Notes: generated by a model from the sequence alone, not told the origin. Counted from the stretch's first letter, positions 50,279 through 60,260 are shown. The stretch is DNA of 64,000 bases from Corynebacterium meitnerae (GCF_027570075.1 NZ_JAKMUS010000010.1:24039-88038), one strand, 5' to 3'. A program made the numbers and translations.

Positions 50279-52525
50279 TTAGAGCCCAGCCACGACCTCG
50301 TCGCGAGCAGCGACCATGTTGACCAGGGACGGCTCGACCTCGGCGTAGCCGCGGGTCTTCAGGCCACAGTCCGGGTTGACCCAGAGGCGGTCAGCTGGGA
50401 CGTTGACCAGGGCGGCCTTGATCAGCTCGACCATCTCCTCCTTGGACGGGACGCGCGGGGAGTGGATGTCCCACACGCCGGGGCCGATTTCGGAGTGGAA
50501 GGTCTCGTCGATGTCCTCAAGCAGCTCCATCTTGGAACGTGCGGCCTCGATGGAGGTGACGTCAGCGTCCAGGCCGGCAACAGCGTCGATGATCTGGCCG
50601 AACTCGGAGTAGCAGAGGTGGGTGTGGATCTGGGTGGTCGGCTCAGCCTGCAACGAGACGAGACGGAAGGCACGCACTGCCCAGTCGAGGTAGGACGGGC
50701 GGTCCTCGGCGCGCAGCGGGAGGAGTTCGCGGAGTGCCGGCTCGTCGATCTGGATGACCTTGATGCCGGCCTTCTCCAGGTCAGCGACCTCGTCAGCCAG
50801 GGCCACACCGATCTGGTCGGCGGAAACGGACAGCGGGACGTCGTCGCGCTTGAAGGACCAGGCCAGGATGGTCACCGGGCCGGTGAGCATGCCCTTGACC
50901 GGCTTGTCGGACAGGGACTGCGCGTAGGCGGACCACTCGGTGGTCATGGCCTCCGGGCGGGAGACGTCGCCAACAACGATTGGCGGACGGGTGCAGCGGG
51001 AGCCGTAGGACTGGACCCAGCCGTTTTCGGTGACGACGAAGCCGTCGAGAAGCTCAGCGAAGTACTGGACCATGTCGTTGCGCTCCGGCTCGCCGTGAAC
51101 CAGAACGTCGAGGCCCAGGCGCTCCTGCAGCTCGATGACGTTCTTGACTTCCTGCTTGAGGGCCTCGTTGTACTGCTCGTCGTTGAGCTCGCCGGCGCGG
51201 TGGTCGGCGCGGGCCTTGCGGATCTCGTTGGTCTGCGGGAAGGAACCGATCGTGGTGGTCGGCAGAAGCGGCAGGCCAAGAGCCTTCTGTGCTTCCTGGC
51301 GCTCGGCGAACTCCGGCTGGCGCTGGACCTGGCCAGCAGGCAGGGCATCAACGCGCTCAACAACGGCAGCGTTGTGGATGCGGGTGGACTCAGCGCGGGT
51401 ACGTGCGGCGCGGTCGGAGCGGCCGAAGGCCTCCGGTGCCTCGGACTCGCCAGCGACGAGGGCCTTGATCTCCTCGATCTTCTCGTCAGCAAACGACAGC
51501 CACGGTGCGACCTCGACCGGGATGTTCTTCTCGGCGTTGAGGGTGTGCGGCACGTGCTGCAGGGAGGTGGAGGTGGACACGGAGGTAGCGCCGATCTTGT
51601 TCAGCACCTCAACCTTGTCGCGGAGATTGGCGGCCCAGACGTTGCGGCCGTCGATAAGACCAGCGACGAGGGTGGTCTCCTTGCCTTCAAAAGCAGCGGC
51701 GACGCGGGCCGGGTAGTCAGCGTCAGCGTCGAGGGTCCACGGGGACAGGTCAACGTGGACAGCGTCCGGGGCGACAGCGGCCAGGGCGTCGAGGCCCTTG
51801 CGTGCAGAACCGTACGGGGTGGTCACGTAGACCTTCGGGCGGTTCTCCGCGCCCAAAAGGCGGGACCATGCCTGCTCGGTGTACTTAGCCAGGTCAGCGT
51901 CCGGGGTGGACAGGTCAGCGACCAGTGCCGGCTCCGCAACCTGGATCCACTCAACGCCGGCTTCCTTCAGCGCGGCGAAGACGGTGGCGTAAGCGTCTAC
52001 CAGGGAGTCCAGCAGGGACCACTCGACCGGCTTGGACAGGGCGAGCAGGGTGACCGGGCCGACGAGGGCCGGGCGAACCTTGTGGCCAGCCTCCTGAGCC
52101 TCAGCAACCAGGCGAAGCACACGCTCCGGCGCCGGCGTAATAGCCTGACCAGCCTCAACCTCCGGTACGAGGTAGTGGTAGTTGGTGTCGAACCACTTGG
52201 TCATCTCCAGCGGCACGCGGGTGTCGTTGCCGCGGGCCAGCGCAAATTCCTCGTCGAGGTCGGTGCCACCGGCGATCAGGCCGACGGTCAGGCCGGTCTC
52301 GAGGACCTGGTCGTAGTAGGCGACGTCAGCCGGGATGGCGTAGTCCTCGGTCAGGCCGAGGTCGCGCAGGTGGTTGTAGGTGTCAATGCGCAGGGCGCGG
52401 GTGGTGGTGCGGAAGGTCTCCGCGTCAATACGCCCAGCCCAGTAGGACTCGAGTGCGCGCTTGAGTTCGCGGTTAGCGCCGATGCGAGGGTAGCCCTCGA
52501 TGGTGGCCTTGGGGAAAGTGGTCAC
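50279..52525 (-). CDS. metE: MetE: cobalamin-independent methionine synthase
   Basis: 748 residues, both TIM barrels present. The C-terminal barrel has the zinc ligands in HLCYSEF (His and Cys) and [10 protein letters not shown] (Cys), and [14 protein letters not shown] for homocysteine binding; [12 protein letters not shown] begins that half. It transfers the methyl group of 5-methyl-THF-glutamate to homocysteine. The GTG at 52525 follows AAAGGAG, 17 nt after metF, so metF-metE form an operon. No cobalamin riboswitch is recognisable upstream. Confidence 0.96.
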   Translation of the reverse strand: MTTFPKATIEGYPRIGANRELKRALESYWAGRIDAETFRTTTRALRIDTYNHLRDLGLTEDYAIPADVAYYDQVLETGLTVGLIAGGTDLDEEFALARGNDTRVPLEMTKWFDTNYHYLVPEVEAGQAITPAPERVLRLVAEAQEAGHKVRPALVGPVTLLALSKPVEWSLLDSLVDAYATVFAALKEAGVEWIQVAEPALVADLSTPDADLAKYTEQAWSRLLGAENRPKVYVTTPYGSARKGLDALAAVAPDAVHVDLSPWTLDADADYPARVAAAFEGKETTLVAGLIDGRNVWAANLRDKVEVLNKIGATSVSTSTSLQHVPHTLNAEKNIPVEVAPWLSFADEKIEEIKALVAGESEAPEAFGRSDRAARTRAESTRIHNAAVVERVDALPAGQVQRQPEFAERQEAQKALGLPLLPTTTIGSFPQTNEIRKARADHRAGELNDEQYNEALKQEVKNVIELQERLGLDVLVHGEPERNDMVQYFAELLDGFVVTENGWVQSYGSRCTRPPIVVGDVSRPEAMTTEWSAYAQSLSDKPVKGMLTGPVTILAWSFKRDDVPLSVSADQIGVALADEVADLEKAGIKVIQIDEPALRELLPLRAEDRPSYLDWAVRAFRLVSLQAEPTTQIHTHLCYSEFGQIIDAVAGLDADVTSIEAARSKMELLEDIDETFHSEIGPGVWDIHSPRVPSKEEMVELIKAALVNVPADRLWVNPDCGLKTRGYAEVEPSLVNMVAARDEVVAGL

Positions 52526-52542
52526 GTTAACTCCTTTAATTC

Positions 52543-53502
52543 CTAGTTTTTGGGTTCTATGCCGAGCCGTGACAGCAGGTCTTGTGTCACTGCGAGGTTG
52601 TTGTGGGTGTAGATGTGGAGGCCGCCTACGCCGGCGTCGAGAAGCTTTGCGGCGAGTTCGACGGTGAGCTCCATGCCTGCCTCGTATTCGTCTTCAGCGT
52701 TTTCTAGCTTTTCGACGACCCGTTGCGGCACCTCAATCCCCGACAGCACGCCCATGCGCTGAGCCCTTTTTAGGCTAGTCATAGGCATGATGCCGGGGAT
52801 CAGGGGGATTCTTACTCCCGCCATCCGGGATTGCTCGGCGAAGCGGAGGTAGTCCTCTGCCTCGAAGAAGAGCTGGGTGATGGCGAAGTCCGCGCCGAGA
52901 CGCTGCTTGGACAGCAGAACGTCCAGGTCCAGGTCCGGGGTGGCGGACTCAGCGTGGCCGGAGGGGTAGCACGCCACGGAGAGGGCGAGCTTGCCGGCGG
53001 CCAGGCGGTACGCGTTTTCATCCTCGATCTCCTGGATGAGGGTGAGCAGCTGGGTGGCGTACTGCAGGTAGCCATCGGGCAGGCGGGTTTCGCCTTCCGG
53101 CAGGTCCCCGCGCAGGGCGAGGAAACCGCGCACGCCGGAGTTGATCAGGCGGCGGATCCAGTCCGCGAGCTCCTCCTCGGTGCCTGCGGTGCAGGCGAGG
53201 TGAGCGATGGTGCGCAGGTTGGTCTGCTCGTTGAGGCGAGCGATGAAGTCAGCGGTGCCCTCCAGCCAGCCGGAGCGGTGGGAGCTGGTCACGGCGACGT
53301 AGTCCGGCTCGTAGGCGTTGAGGCCGGCGATGAGGTCGTTGAGTTTCGCCTCGTCGGCGTCATGCCGCGGCGGGATGAGCTCGAAGCTCAGTGCCGTGCC
53401 GGAACGGCGGGTGCGCTCGGTGGGCAACGTTTCTGCTGCTTCGTCGAGGGGGTCTAATGGCGCGGATGCAGACAGCCTCGACGAGAAATGTCCTTCAGTC
53501 AA
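52543..53502 (-). CDS. metF: MetF: 5,10-methylenetetrahydrofolate reductase
   Basis: 319 residues, TIM-barrel flavoprotein: ALSFELIPPRHDADEAKLN (catalytic-Glu region), YVAVTSSHRSG, AHLACTAGTEEELADWIRRLINSGVRGFLALRGD, and ADFAITQLFFEAEDYLRFAE, then IPLIPGIMPMTSL. It reduces methylene-THF to methyl-THF, the methyl donor for MetE just downstream. The ATG at 53502 has AAAGGAC upstream. The N-terminal 35 residues (Ser/Ala-rich) are longer than usual, so a later start is possible. Confidence 0.94.
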   Translation of the reverse strand: MTEGHFSSRLSASAPLDPLDEAAETLPTERTRRSGTALSFELIPPRHDADEAKLNDLIAGLNAYEPDYVAVTSSHRSGWLEGTADFIARLNEQTNLRTIAHLACTAGTEEELADWIRRLINSGVRGFLALRGDLPEGETRLPDGYLQYATQLLTLIQEIEDENAYRLAAGKLALSVACYPSGHAESATPDLDLDVLLSKQRLGADFAITQLFFEAEDYLRFAEQSRMAGVRIPLIPGIMPMTSLKRAQRMGVLSGIEVPQRVVEKLENAEDEYEAGMELTVELAAKLLDAGVGGLHIYTHNNLAVTQDLLSRLGIEPKN

Positions 53503-53777
53503 CGAAGGAGTCCTTTCGGCTCGTCGATGAGTAAATAAATTCTGGCTGGGCTCAGCGCGTGAATGTTTGTGAATCTAGTGTGACGGGTTTAAACCGGCCA
53601 AGAGGACCCCCTCTCCCCCGCCCTATTGGTGCAGTTCAGTGGCGATTCTGTGATGAATATTAATCGCGGATTGCGCGCAAAAATGAACCGCTCGGTCCAC
53701 TTTTTACGACAGCACTGTGCCATGCATTTTTGGTTAGGGTGGAATGCATACAAATCACTGAAAGGTAAAAACTCCAC

Positions 53778-54305
53778 ATGAACCTCCGCACCATCGGTAT
53801 GGCGTACAAGGCAGCATCCCTCCTCTACGGCCGCTACCGCGACATGAATGATGAGCAGCAGCGTGACGTCTACGAGGCGATGCGCGCCCTGGCCCGCCCC
53901 GCCAGTGTGAATGAGAAGGGTGAGCCTTTCGACGTTGCCCGTCTCCAGGCCGGCGAGCTGACCCGCGTAGCGCATGACCGCCTGGACGCTCGCCGCGCGG
54001 AATTCCGCCAGGCGCAGCTGGAGAAGGAAGCGAAGAAGGCGGCGGCCAAGCTGGATAAGAAGGCTGGGAAGGCTGGGAAGGCGAAGAGGAAGAAGGGCGG
54101 CACCGTACGCAAGCTGGGCTTGCTCGCCGGTATCGCAGGTGCTGTCTGGTACTTCTTCTTCCGCGACACGGCTCCGAAGCCGACTACGTCTGTGCGCGTG
54201 ACCACCTCCGACACTTACAAGGGTCCGCTGGGTGAGGAGATGACGTCCTTGGACACCCTCGCGGATGATCAGCGGGCAGGCACGCAGCCCCGCGACAACA
54301 TGTAG
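53778..54305 (+). CDS. Hypothetical single-pass membrane protein with Lys/Ala-rich linker
   Basis: 175 residues. Residues 1-75 are helical (IGMAYKAASLLYGRYRDMNDEQQRDVYEAMRALAR), then a very basic Lys/Ala stretch (about 83-110), one membrane helix near 115-130 (LGLLAGIAGAVWYFFF) and a short outer tail. The positive charge before the helix predicts the N-terminus inside the cell; the basic linker could touch DNA or anionic lipid. I recognise no family. ATG preceded by GAAAGGT. The 275-bp gap to metF (53503-53777) holds a GGTTTAAACC palindrome at 53586-53595 and otherwise nothing I can name. Confidence 0.75.
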   Translation: MNLRTIGMAYKAASLLYGRYRDMNDEQQRDVYEAMRALARPASVNEKGEPFDVARLQAGELTRVAHDRLDARRAEFRQAQLEKEAKKAAAKLDKKAGKAGKAKRKKGGTVRKLGLLAGIAGAVWYFFFRDTAPKPTTSVRVTTSDTYKGPLGEEMTSLDTLADDQRAGTQPRDNM

Positions 54306-54320
54306 CTAGCCAACATCTAG

Positions 54321-54884
54321 CTAGTTCCCGCTGCGCCACGCGGTGAGTAGGCGTCCCATCAGGCGGTTCTGCACGTCGGGGTGCTCCTCCCCGAGTTTGC
54401 CGCCGAGGGGGCGGGTAACCACGAAGACTTCCTCGGCGAATTCCAGCGGAGCGAGGTCGCGCGGTACTAAACCGGCGGGAACGGCGAGGTCGAGGACCGA
54501 CTGGAAGGCCTCGATCATTTCTGCCCGCTTGGCCGCGAGTTCGGGGTTTTTACCAAGGTCCTCCGACGCGATGGCCTCTATCAACGGACACGAACCCACA
54601 TCAAGCAACTTCCACACAAACCCGTCCCATTGCGCGCGGGGGTCGGTGTGGAAGTTTTCTTTGAGGTCCTCGATAAGCAATCGGATGTCGTCGAGCATCT
54701 GAATTCCGCACGCCACTTTGAGGTGCCGGCGAGTAGGAAAATTCCTGTATAGGGTGGCAATGCCCACCCCGGCGCGGTCCGCGATGGATTCCAAGGTGAC
54801 GGTGGTGGAGGGGTGGGTGCGGAAGAGGGTGCAGGCGGCGTCGATAAGCTTCTCGCGCCTCAACACTGCATCCGCTCGCATCAT
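54321..54884 (-). CDS. TetR/AcrR-family transcriptional regulator
   Basis: 187 residues. The N-terminal HTH is clear: REKLIDAACTLFRTHPSTTVTLESIADRAGVGIATLYRNFPTRRHLKVAC. The rest is a helical ligand-binding domain of the type seen in regulators of transport genes. It is divergent from the degenerate ABC/YhgE pair with about 100 bp between, so it most likely represses them. ATGATG at the start leaves a one-codon ambiguity (54884 or 54881); AAGGCGG lies upstream. Confidence 0.9.
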   Translation of the reverse strand: MMRADAVLRREKLIDAACTLFRTHPSTTVTLESIADRAGVGIATLYRNFPTRRHLKVACGIQMLDDIRLLIEDLKENFHTDPRAQWDGFVWKLLDVGSCPLIEAIASEDLGKNPELAAKRAEMIEAFQSVLDLAVPAGLVPRDLAPLEFAEEVFVVTRPLGGKLGEEHPDVQNRLMGRLLTAWRSGN

Positions 54885-54986
54885 TTCCGCCTTGACTTAG
54901 AAAAACTCGTGGTGAATCATATCTGGAGTACAACTGATAGTCTATCCTCCACTTAGACCGAGGACGAATTCACGGGGGCACATACA

Positions 54987-55688
54987 GTGGAACCCATTTT
55001 TAACGTGACGGACCTTGTTGTCCGCAAAGGCGACGACCCGCTGACCTTTGACATCGGCGAGGGCCTGACCCTGCTGATCACGGAGCGCGAGTCAGGCTCA
55101 TCGACGCTGTGCATGACCTTGGCGGGGCGCTACAAGCAATTCGGCGGCACGATTGCGCTCAGCGGGACTAACACCACGCCGCGGCAGCGCTTCAAGCGCG
55201 TGGCCATGGCTGGCTTGACCATGCTCGACGGCCTCGAGCGCCAGGTAGATACCCGCCATATCCTGCGGGAACAGATCGCGTGGAGCCAGCCCTTCTTCAA
55301 GCTCATCCCGCGCGATGTGCTGGCACACCCGAACGTGGAGCCGTGGTTGGAGGTGCTCAACCTGACGGACCTGGATGTCTCCCTTGACGTGGGCGACCTC
55401 ACCGTCGAGGACCGCTTCCGCCTCCGCGTGCTGCTGGCGCTCGTCTCACGGCCGGATGCGGATGCGCTTGTGATCGACGATATTGATCAGATCCGCAGCC
55501 TCCGCCTGCGCTCGGTGATCCTCGATGACCTGGTAGAACTGTCCAAGCACCTGCCCGTGGTGGTCAACTCTGTCAACGATGATCCGGGCAACCACGCGGA
55601 TGCGATTGTGGATCTGCGGCACACTGTGGAGACCTCAAAGGCCTCGGAGCCCTCCGAGGCCTCCAAGGAAGAGCAGGTGAACGCATGA
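54987..55688 (+). CDS. ABC ATPase-like protein with degenerate Walker A
   Basis: 233 residues with the outline of an ABC nucleotide-binding domain: an N-terminal strand set, then ERESGSSTLCMTLAG where GxGKST should be, RFRLRVLLALVSRPDADALVIDDID in place of signature and Walker B, and a C-terminal Ser/Glu tail. The Walker A Lys is missing, and the LSGGQ signature is replaced by VEDRFRL, so ATP hydrolysis is doubtful. GTG start. Its stop overlaps the start of the YhgE/Pip gene (ATGA), so the two products are probably partners. Confidence 0.72.
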   Translation: MEPIFNVTDLVVRKGDDPLTFDIGEGLTLLITERESGSSTLCMTLAGRYKQFGGTIALSGTNTTPRQRFKRVAMAGLTMLDGLERQVDTRHILREQIAWSQPFFKLIPRDVLAHPNVEPWLEVLNLTDLDVSLDVGDLTVEDRFRLRVLLALVSRPDADALVIDDIDQIRSLRLRSVILDDLVELSKHLPVVVNSVNDDPGNHADAIVDLRHTVETSKASEPSEASKEEQVNA

Positions 55689-57562
55689 TTTCCGGTCTGA
55701 ATGTAGGCACACACTTCCGCAAACTGCTCAACGGTGTGTTGCCACCCTTGGCGCTCGTTGCCATCACGTTGCTACCGCTGCTGTTCGGCGGCTTGTTCGT
55801 GTGGAGTTACTGGGATCCGCTGGGCAACCTGAACAAGATCCCGGTGGCGCTGGTCAACTCGGATGAGGGCGCGGAAGGCCCCGATGGGGAGACGGTGCGC
55901 GCGGGTGATCAGGTGGCAGAGGAGCTGCTCAAGGTTGAGCCGATGAACTTCGTGGAAGTCTCCGCGCAGGATGCCATCGAGGGCATTGGCAATGGCACGT
56001 ACTACCTGGGCGTGGAGATTCCCAAGGACTTCTCCGCCGCCGCGGTGAGTGTGAACTCGGATGACCCCCATCCGGCGAAGATCAATGTCACGCTGAATAA
56101 CACCAACGGCTTCATCCCCACGATGCTGGGTAACCAGGTCACGCGTGTGATGACGTCGGTGATCAGTGGCACCGTGGGTGAGCAGATCACGCGCCAGATG
56201 TTCATGGGCTTCAACACCATCGGCGAGGGCATGGACCAAGCCGGCGAGGGCGCGAACCAGCTGCATGATGGCACGACCAAGGCCCGAGATGGCGGCCAGC
56301 GCCTCGACGAAGGCGCCAACAAGCTCAATGACGGCGTGCACAGCGCGATGGAGAAGGTGCCGGAGCTCGTCGACGGTGCCACTCAGCTCGACGATGGGGC
56401 GCACAGGCTTAATAGCGGAGCCGCCCAGCTCAACGACGGCCTCGGCCAAGCCTCCGCTGGTGCCGACGAACTCGCTGACGGTCTGAGCCGCCTGCGTGAT
56501 GGCGTGAACCAGGCCGCTGGTGTACTCGCACCGGTGAACATCCCACAGCTGAAGCAAGGGACTCCGGCGGAGTTCATCGGTGGTGTCAACGCCGCTGCCG
56601 ACGGTGCCCGCGAGCTGTCCAACGCACTGCACCTGCTTCACAACGGCTCCGGTGAACTCCTCGCCGGCACCGCCGAACTCAGTGACGGCACCAGCCGCCT
56701 CGTCGTGGGTGTGCGCACCTTGTCCGATGGTTCCAATGTCCTCGCGGACGGCACCCAGCAGCTCGCCGCCGGCATGGATGAGCTGAACAACGGCCTCATC
56801 CAACTGGACGATGGCTCCGGCGAACTGGCCTTCAAACTCAACGAAGGCGCAGCCGAAGTCCCCCGCTTCGAAGGCAAGAAGCTGGACTCTGCCTCATCGG
56901 TGGCAGGCTCCCCCGTCCGGCTGGAAAACACCGGCGATGAAGTCTCCCTGTTCGGTGTGGGCCTGTCCCCCTTCTTCCTGTCCCTGTCCCTGTGGTTCGG
57001 CGGGCTCATCATGTTCATGGTGTTCAACCCGATTTCCCGGCGCGCCATTGACTCCGGTGTCAGCCCCTTCCGCGTGGTGCTGGGGTCCTGGATCCCGGCC
57101 GCCATCGTGGGTGTGATTCAGGCCTTCCACCTGTGGTGGATGCAAAACCTGGTCCTCGGCGTTAATGCGGAGCACCCGGTGCAGATGTTCTTTGCGCTGG
57201 CGTACGTGGCCATCATCTTCGTCACGGCGATCTTGGCTATCTACGCCATCTTCGGTCCGTCCACAGGCCGTCTGATCACCATGATCCTCATGTCACTGCA
57301 GCTCGTGGCGTCCAACGGCCTGTACCCGCCGGAGGTCCAACCCGAGTTCATCCAGTGGGTCCACTCGTGGGATCCGATGCGGTTCTCCGTGGACCTCATG
57401 CGCCACGTCCTCTTCGGTACCGCACCCGGTGACCATCGCGTCACCGTGGCGCTCATCGTGCTCACCGCGGTGGGTGTGGCGTCCTTCCTCATCGCGATGG
57501 CGGGATTCTGGAAGGAGCGCGTCGTGGTGGACAAGCACATCCACCCCGAGCTGGAGGTCTAG
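55685..57562 (+). CDS. YhgE/Pip family membrane protein
   Basis: 625 residues. One N-terminal helix (LALVAITLLPLLFGGLFVWSY), a long extracytoplasmic region with repeated LxDGxxxLxxGxxxL heptad-like units (about 185-390), then five helices at the C-terminus including FFLSLSLWFGGLIMFMVF and VTAILAIYAIFG (ABC-2 type). This is the Pip/YhgE architecture, known from phage-infection protein and ESX/ABC-2 export systems. It may export lipids or proteins, or act as a surface receptor. Coupled to the degenerate ABC gene and opposite the TetR regulator. Confidence 0.87.
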   Translation: MISGLNVGTHFRKLLNGVLPPLALVAITLLPLLFGGLFVWSYWDPLGNLNKIPVALVNSDEGAEGPDGETVRAGDQVAEELLKVEPMNFVEVSAQDAIEGIGNGTYYLGVEIPKDFSAAAVSVNSDDPHPAKINVTLNNTNGFIPTMLGNQVTRVMTSVISGTVGEQITRQMFMGFNTIGEGMDQAGEGANQLHDGTTKARDGGQRLDEGANKLNDGVHSAMEKVPELVDGATQLDDGAHRLNSGAAQLNDGLGQASAGADELADGLSRLRDGVNQAAGVLAPVNIPQLKQGTPAEFIGGVNAAADGARELSNALHLLHNGSGELLAGTAELSDGTSRLVVGVRTLSDGSNVLADGTQQLAAGMDELNNGLIQLDDGSGELAFKLNEGAAEVPRFEGKKLDSASSVAGSPVRLENTGDEVSLFGVGLSPFFLSLSLWFGGLIMFMVFNPISRRAIDSGVSPFRVVLGSWIPAAIVGVIQAFHLWWMQNLVLGVNAEHPVQMFFALAYVAIIFVTAILAIYAIFGPSTGRLITMILMSLQLVASNGLYPPEVQPEFIQWVHSWDPMRFSVDLMRHVLFGTAPGDHRVTVALIVLTAVGVASFLIAMAGFWKERVVVDKHIHPELEV

Positions 57563-58254
57563 CGCTCGTGGAGCAGCTCCAGCAGGTGCAGCTCCAATTC
57601 AGTGCTTGCTTGCTTATCGACGTCCACAATCTCCCTCACCACCGCCGGCCTCGGCCCGAGCACCACGACGCGGTCTGACAACGTCACTGCTTCGCGCACG
57701 TCATGGGTGATCAGCAGGGCCGTCCAGTCATGGTCCGCCCACATGGCTTTGAGCCAGTTTTGGAGGTCGGTGCGGGTGAGGGAGTCGAGGGCGCCGAAGG
57801 GTTCGTCGAGAAGCAAAGTGCTTTTCCCCTGCACAACGGTGCGTAAGAGTGCTGCGCGTTGGCGCATGCCGCCGGAGAGTTCAAACGGCAGCGCGTCCTC
57901 GAAGCCGTCGAGCCCGAACTGCGGGAACAATTCGCGTGCGCGTGCGCGGGCTTCCTTCTTGGGAGTGCCTTGGACCTCGAGGCCGAGTGCCGTGTTGTCC
58001 AGGATGGTGCGCCACGGAAACAGCAGGTCTTTTTGCGGCATGTATGCCGTGGTGCCGCCCACCGTCGCGCGGCCGCTGGTAGGCGTGTCCAGGCCCGCGA
58101 TGATGTTGAACAGCGTTGATTTGCCCGCGCCCGATGGGCCGATGATGGACACGAACTCGCCGGGCTCAACGCTGAAAGACACGTCCTTGAGTACCGTGAG
58201 CTGCCCGAATGACTTGCTTACGTGTTCAAGGTGGACCACTGGTGTGTTAGCCAT
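57559..58254 (-). CDS. thiZ: Thiamine-precursor ABC transporter ATP-binding protein (ThiZ-like)
   Basis: 231 residues. Walker A GPSGAGKST, Q-loop MPQKDLLFPW, signature ELSGGMRQRAALLR, Walker B STLLLDEPFGALD and H-loop ITHDVREA are intact. It energises uptake by the ThiX permease. Membership in the TauB/SsuB/ThiZ group is by sequence; the thiamine-precursor role comes from the TPP riboswitch upstream. Its start overlaps the thiX stop by 8 nt; the stop overlaps the convergent YhgE gene by 4 nt. Confidence 0.87.
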   Translation of the reverse strand: MANTPVVHLEHVSKSFGQLTVLKDVSFSVEPGEFVSIIGPSGAGKSTLFNIIAGLDTPTSGRATVGGTTAYMPQKDLLFPWRTILDNTALGLEVQGTPKKEARARARELFPQFGLDGFEDALPFELSGGMRQRAALLRTVVQGKSTLLLDEPFGALDSLTRTDLQNWLKAMWADHDWTALLITHDVREAVTLSDRVVVLGPRPAVVREIVDVDKQASTELELHLLELLHER

Positions 58255-59032
58255 GTGCTTTCCGCTCCTTGATGTGCCACGGGATGACCGCGCGCTCGAT
58301 GAGGTAAGTGGACAGGTAGAGGGCGATGCTCAGCGCCGCGGTGACCACCACCGCTGCCAGAACGAGGTCCGTGCGGAAGGCGTTCTTCTGCACGCTCATG
58401 TAGATGCCCAGGCCCTGCTTCGCACCGACGTACTCGGCGAAGATCGCGCCCGTCACCGCGTACGTGATGCCGATGCGCAGCGCCGTGAAGAACGCCGGCA
58501 TCGCCTGCGGCAGGCGCACCATCCGGAACTGTTGCCAGCGGCTGGCGCCCATGCTGCGGAGCAGACGCGTGGCGTCACGGTCCGTGCGGTCAAAGGCCTC
58601 GATGAGGCCGATGGCTACCGGGAAGAACGTCACCAGGGCCACCACCAGCATCTTCGGCACGATGCCAAAGCCAAACCAGATGATGATCAAGGGCGCAATA
58701 GCAATCACCGGCACGGTCTGCGAGGCCACGAGCAGAGGCTGCAACCCCTTCCGCAGAGTCGGTGAGAAATCCGACGCAATGGCCAGCACCCACGCGCACA
58801 CCATCGACAGTGCGAAACCCACCGCGGTGACCTGCAGCGTTGCCGCCGCGTGCCCCGCGATCACCTCCCGTTGCTGCCACCCGGCGCGGGCGACGTGGGT
58901 GGGGGCGGGGAGGATGCGGGGAGAGACGCCCATAAGCTTCACCGCGAGCTCCCACACGGCAACCGCAATGAGGATGAAAGCGGTGGGGATAGCGACGGTG
59001 CCTTTTGGCGCCCTACTGCGTGATGTACTCAT
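58247..59032 (-). CDS. thiX: Thiamine-precursor ABC transporter permease (ThiX-like)
   Basis: 261 residues and six membrane helices. The EAA loop is DATRLLRSMGASRWQQFRMVRLPQAMPAFFTALRIG, common to SsuC/TauC/ThiX permeases. The protein forms the channel for the ligand delivered by ThiY. Overlap with thiY of 20 nt and with thiZ of 8 nt indicates coupled translation. The start could be slightly downstream of 59032, since the N-terminal 15 residues are variable. Confidence 0.87.
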   Translation of the reverse strand: MSTSRSRAPKGTVAIPTAFILIAVAVWELAVKLMGVSPRILPAPTHVARAGWQQREVIAGHAAATLQVTAVGFALSMVCAWVLAIASDFSPTLRKGLQPLLVASQTVPVIAIAPLIIIWFGFGIVPKMLVVALVTFFPVAIGLIEAFDRTDRDATRLLRSMGASRWQQFRMVRLPQAMPAFFTALRIGITYAVTGAIFAEYVGAKQGLGIYMSVQKNAFRTDLVLAAVVVTAALSIALYLSTYLIERAVIPWHIKERKAHG

Positions 59033-60050
59033 TGGTGAAGTACGTGTTCCAGTCCGGCTCCTCCGTCAGCTCCTTGCCGGTTTCGTCCTTGAGCAGGCCC
59101 TGCTCCTGCAAGAATCGGCCGAGCTCCGCCCAGTGCGTTTCGGTCTGGCCGCCGAACTTGCCGTTCTCGTCGAGCATGAAGCCCTCCACAAGCATCCGCT
59201 GGGAGCGCTGCAGGAAATCCAGGTCCTCCAGCAAGTCGCTGTTTTCCTTCTGCAGGATCTCCGCCGCCGCGTCCGGATCCTCGATTGCGTCCTCATAGCC
59301 GCGCTGCAGTGCCTGCACGAAGCTCTTCGCCTGCTCCGGGTTCTTGTCCATCCAGGTCTCATTCCCCACGATGACCACCTGGTACGCATCCGGGAAACCG
59401 TAGTCGGTGTACTTGAAGTTCTTCAGGTGCACGCCGCGGTCTTCTGCCTCGATGCCCTCCCATGCCACGTACGGCACGGTGAAGTCCACATCCCCCGAGT
59501 ACAGCGCCTCATACGCGCTGGTGCCCAGGACGACCGTGTCGAATTCGCCCTTGCCGCCGGCTGCCTGCACCACGCCGCGCATGGTGGCTTCCTCCGCCGA
59601 GTTGGCAAAACCACCGAACGTCAGGCCGTCCAGGTCCTTCGGGCTCTTAATCTCCTCACGGTCAGCGAGCACACTCACCTCGGTGGCCCACGTCTGCTCC
59701 ACCGCCAGCACGGAGCGCAGGTCCGCGCCCGCCGCCTTCGCAATCGTCGCCGTGTCCTGGAAGCTCACACCGAACTCCGCCTGACCAGCATCAACCATGA
59801 GGTCCGGGTTGGAATCGTTGTACGGCAGCACCTCCACATCAAGGCCCGCCTCTGCGAAGTAGCCCTTGTTCAACGCCACGTACAGGCCCGTGTGGTTTGT
59901 GTTCGGCGTCCAGTCCAGCGCGATGCGGACCTTGCCGTTTTGGTTGTCACTGCCCTCGCCGCTGCCGCTGCCGTCGGCCGCGCAGGCCGCCAGCATCATC
60001 GTGGCACCCACCGCCGCAATCGTCGCGGTGATTCTCTTGAAAAAGCTCAT
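59013..60050 (-). CDS. thiY: NMT1/THI5-like substrate-binding lipoprotein (ThiY-like)
   Basis: 345 residues. Signal peptide with lipobox LAAC (lipidated Cys23). KVRIALDWTPNTNHTGLYVALNKGYFAEAGLDVEVLPYND is the diagnostic NMT1/THI5 opening, found in proteins that bind hydroxymethylpyrimidine or formylaminopyrimidine. With ThiX and ThiZ it should salvage a thiamine precursor. ATG preceded by GAGAGAAGC. The TPP riboswitch 66 nt upstream supports the substrate class; which pyrimidine is bound remains open. Confidence 0.9.
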   Translation of the reverse strand: MSFFKRITATIAAVGATMMLAACAADGSGSGEGSDNQNGKVRIALDWTPNTNHTGLYVALNKGYFAEAGLDVEVLPYNDSNPDLMVDAGQAEFGVSFQDTATIAKAAGADLRSVLAVEQTWATEVSVLADREEIKSPKDLDGLTFGGFANSAEEATMRGVVQAAGGKGEFDTVVLGTSAYEALYSGDVDFTVPYVAWEGIEAEDRGVHLKNFKYTDYGFPDAYQVVIVGNETWMDKNPEQAKSFVQALQRGYEDAIEDPDAAAEILQKENSDLLEDLDFLQRSQRMLVEGFMLDENGKFGGQTETHWAELGRFLQEQGLLKDETGKELTEEPDWNTYFTNEYITQ

Positions 60051-60115
60051 TGCTTCTCTCGCCTTCGTTCAAGGCGGAAGCAGCCTTAGGGCACGCCTGC
60101 GTATACGCGTGTCCC

Positions 60116-60205
60116 CGCGACCATCCCTCCGCCAGCACTAACTGGATCAGGTTCGACGGGTGTAATCTCAGCCGACGCTTCTGCGCGCCGGCACCCCGTG
60201 TCACG
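60116..60205 (-). promoter_or_regulatory. TPP riboswitch (THI box) controlling thiYXZ
   Basis: On the minus strand, CGTGAC pairs with GTCGCG to close the aptamer. Inside are GGGGTGC, GGCTGAGATTACACCC, GAACCTGATCCAGTTAGT and ACTGGCGGAGGGA, the conserved THI-box core. A hairpin GGGACACGC/GCGTGCCC follows, and AAGGCTGCTTCCGCCTT lies between it and thiY, possibly sequestering the ribosome-binding site. TPP binding should switch the transporter off. Confidence 0.93.
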
Positions 60206-60260
60206 TGCTTTAAAGTTATACCAGCGTTTGCTCAGGTGAGTGTGAGGTTGGCTTGCAAAG

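Noticed and set aside
52526..52542. Cobalamin riboswitch before metE
   Set aside because: Only 17 bp separate metF and metE, and the metF leader shows no B12-box sequence.
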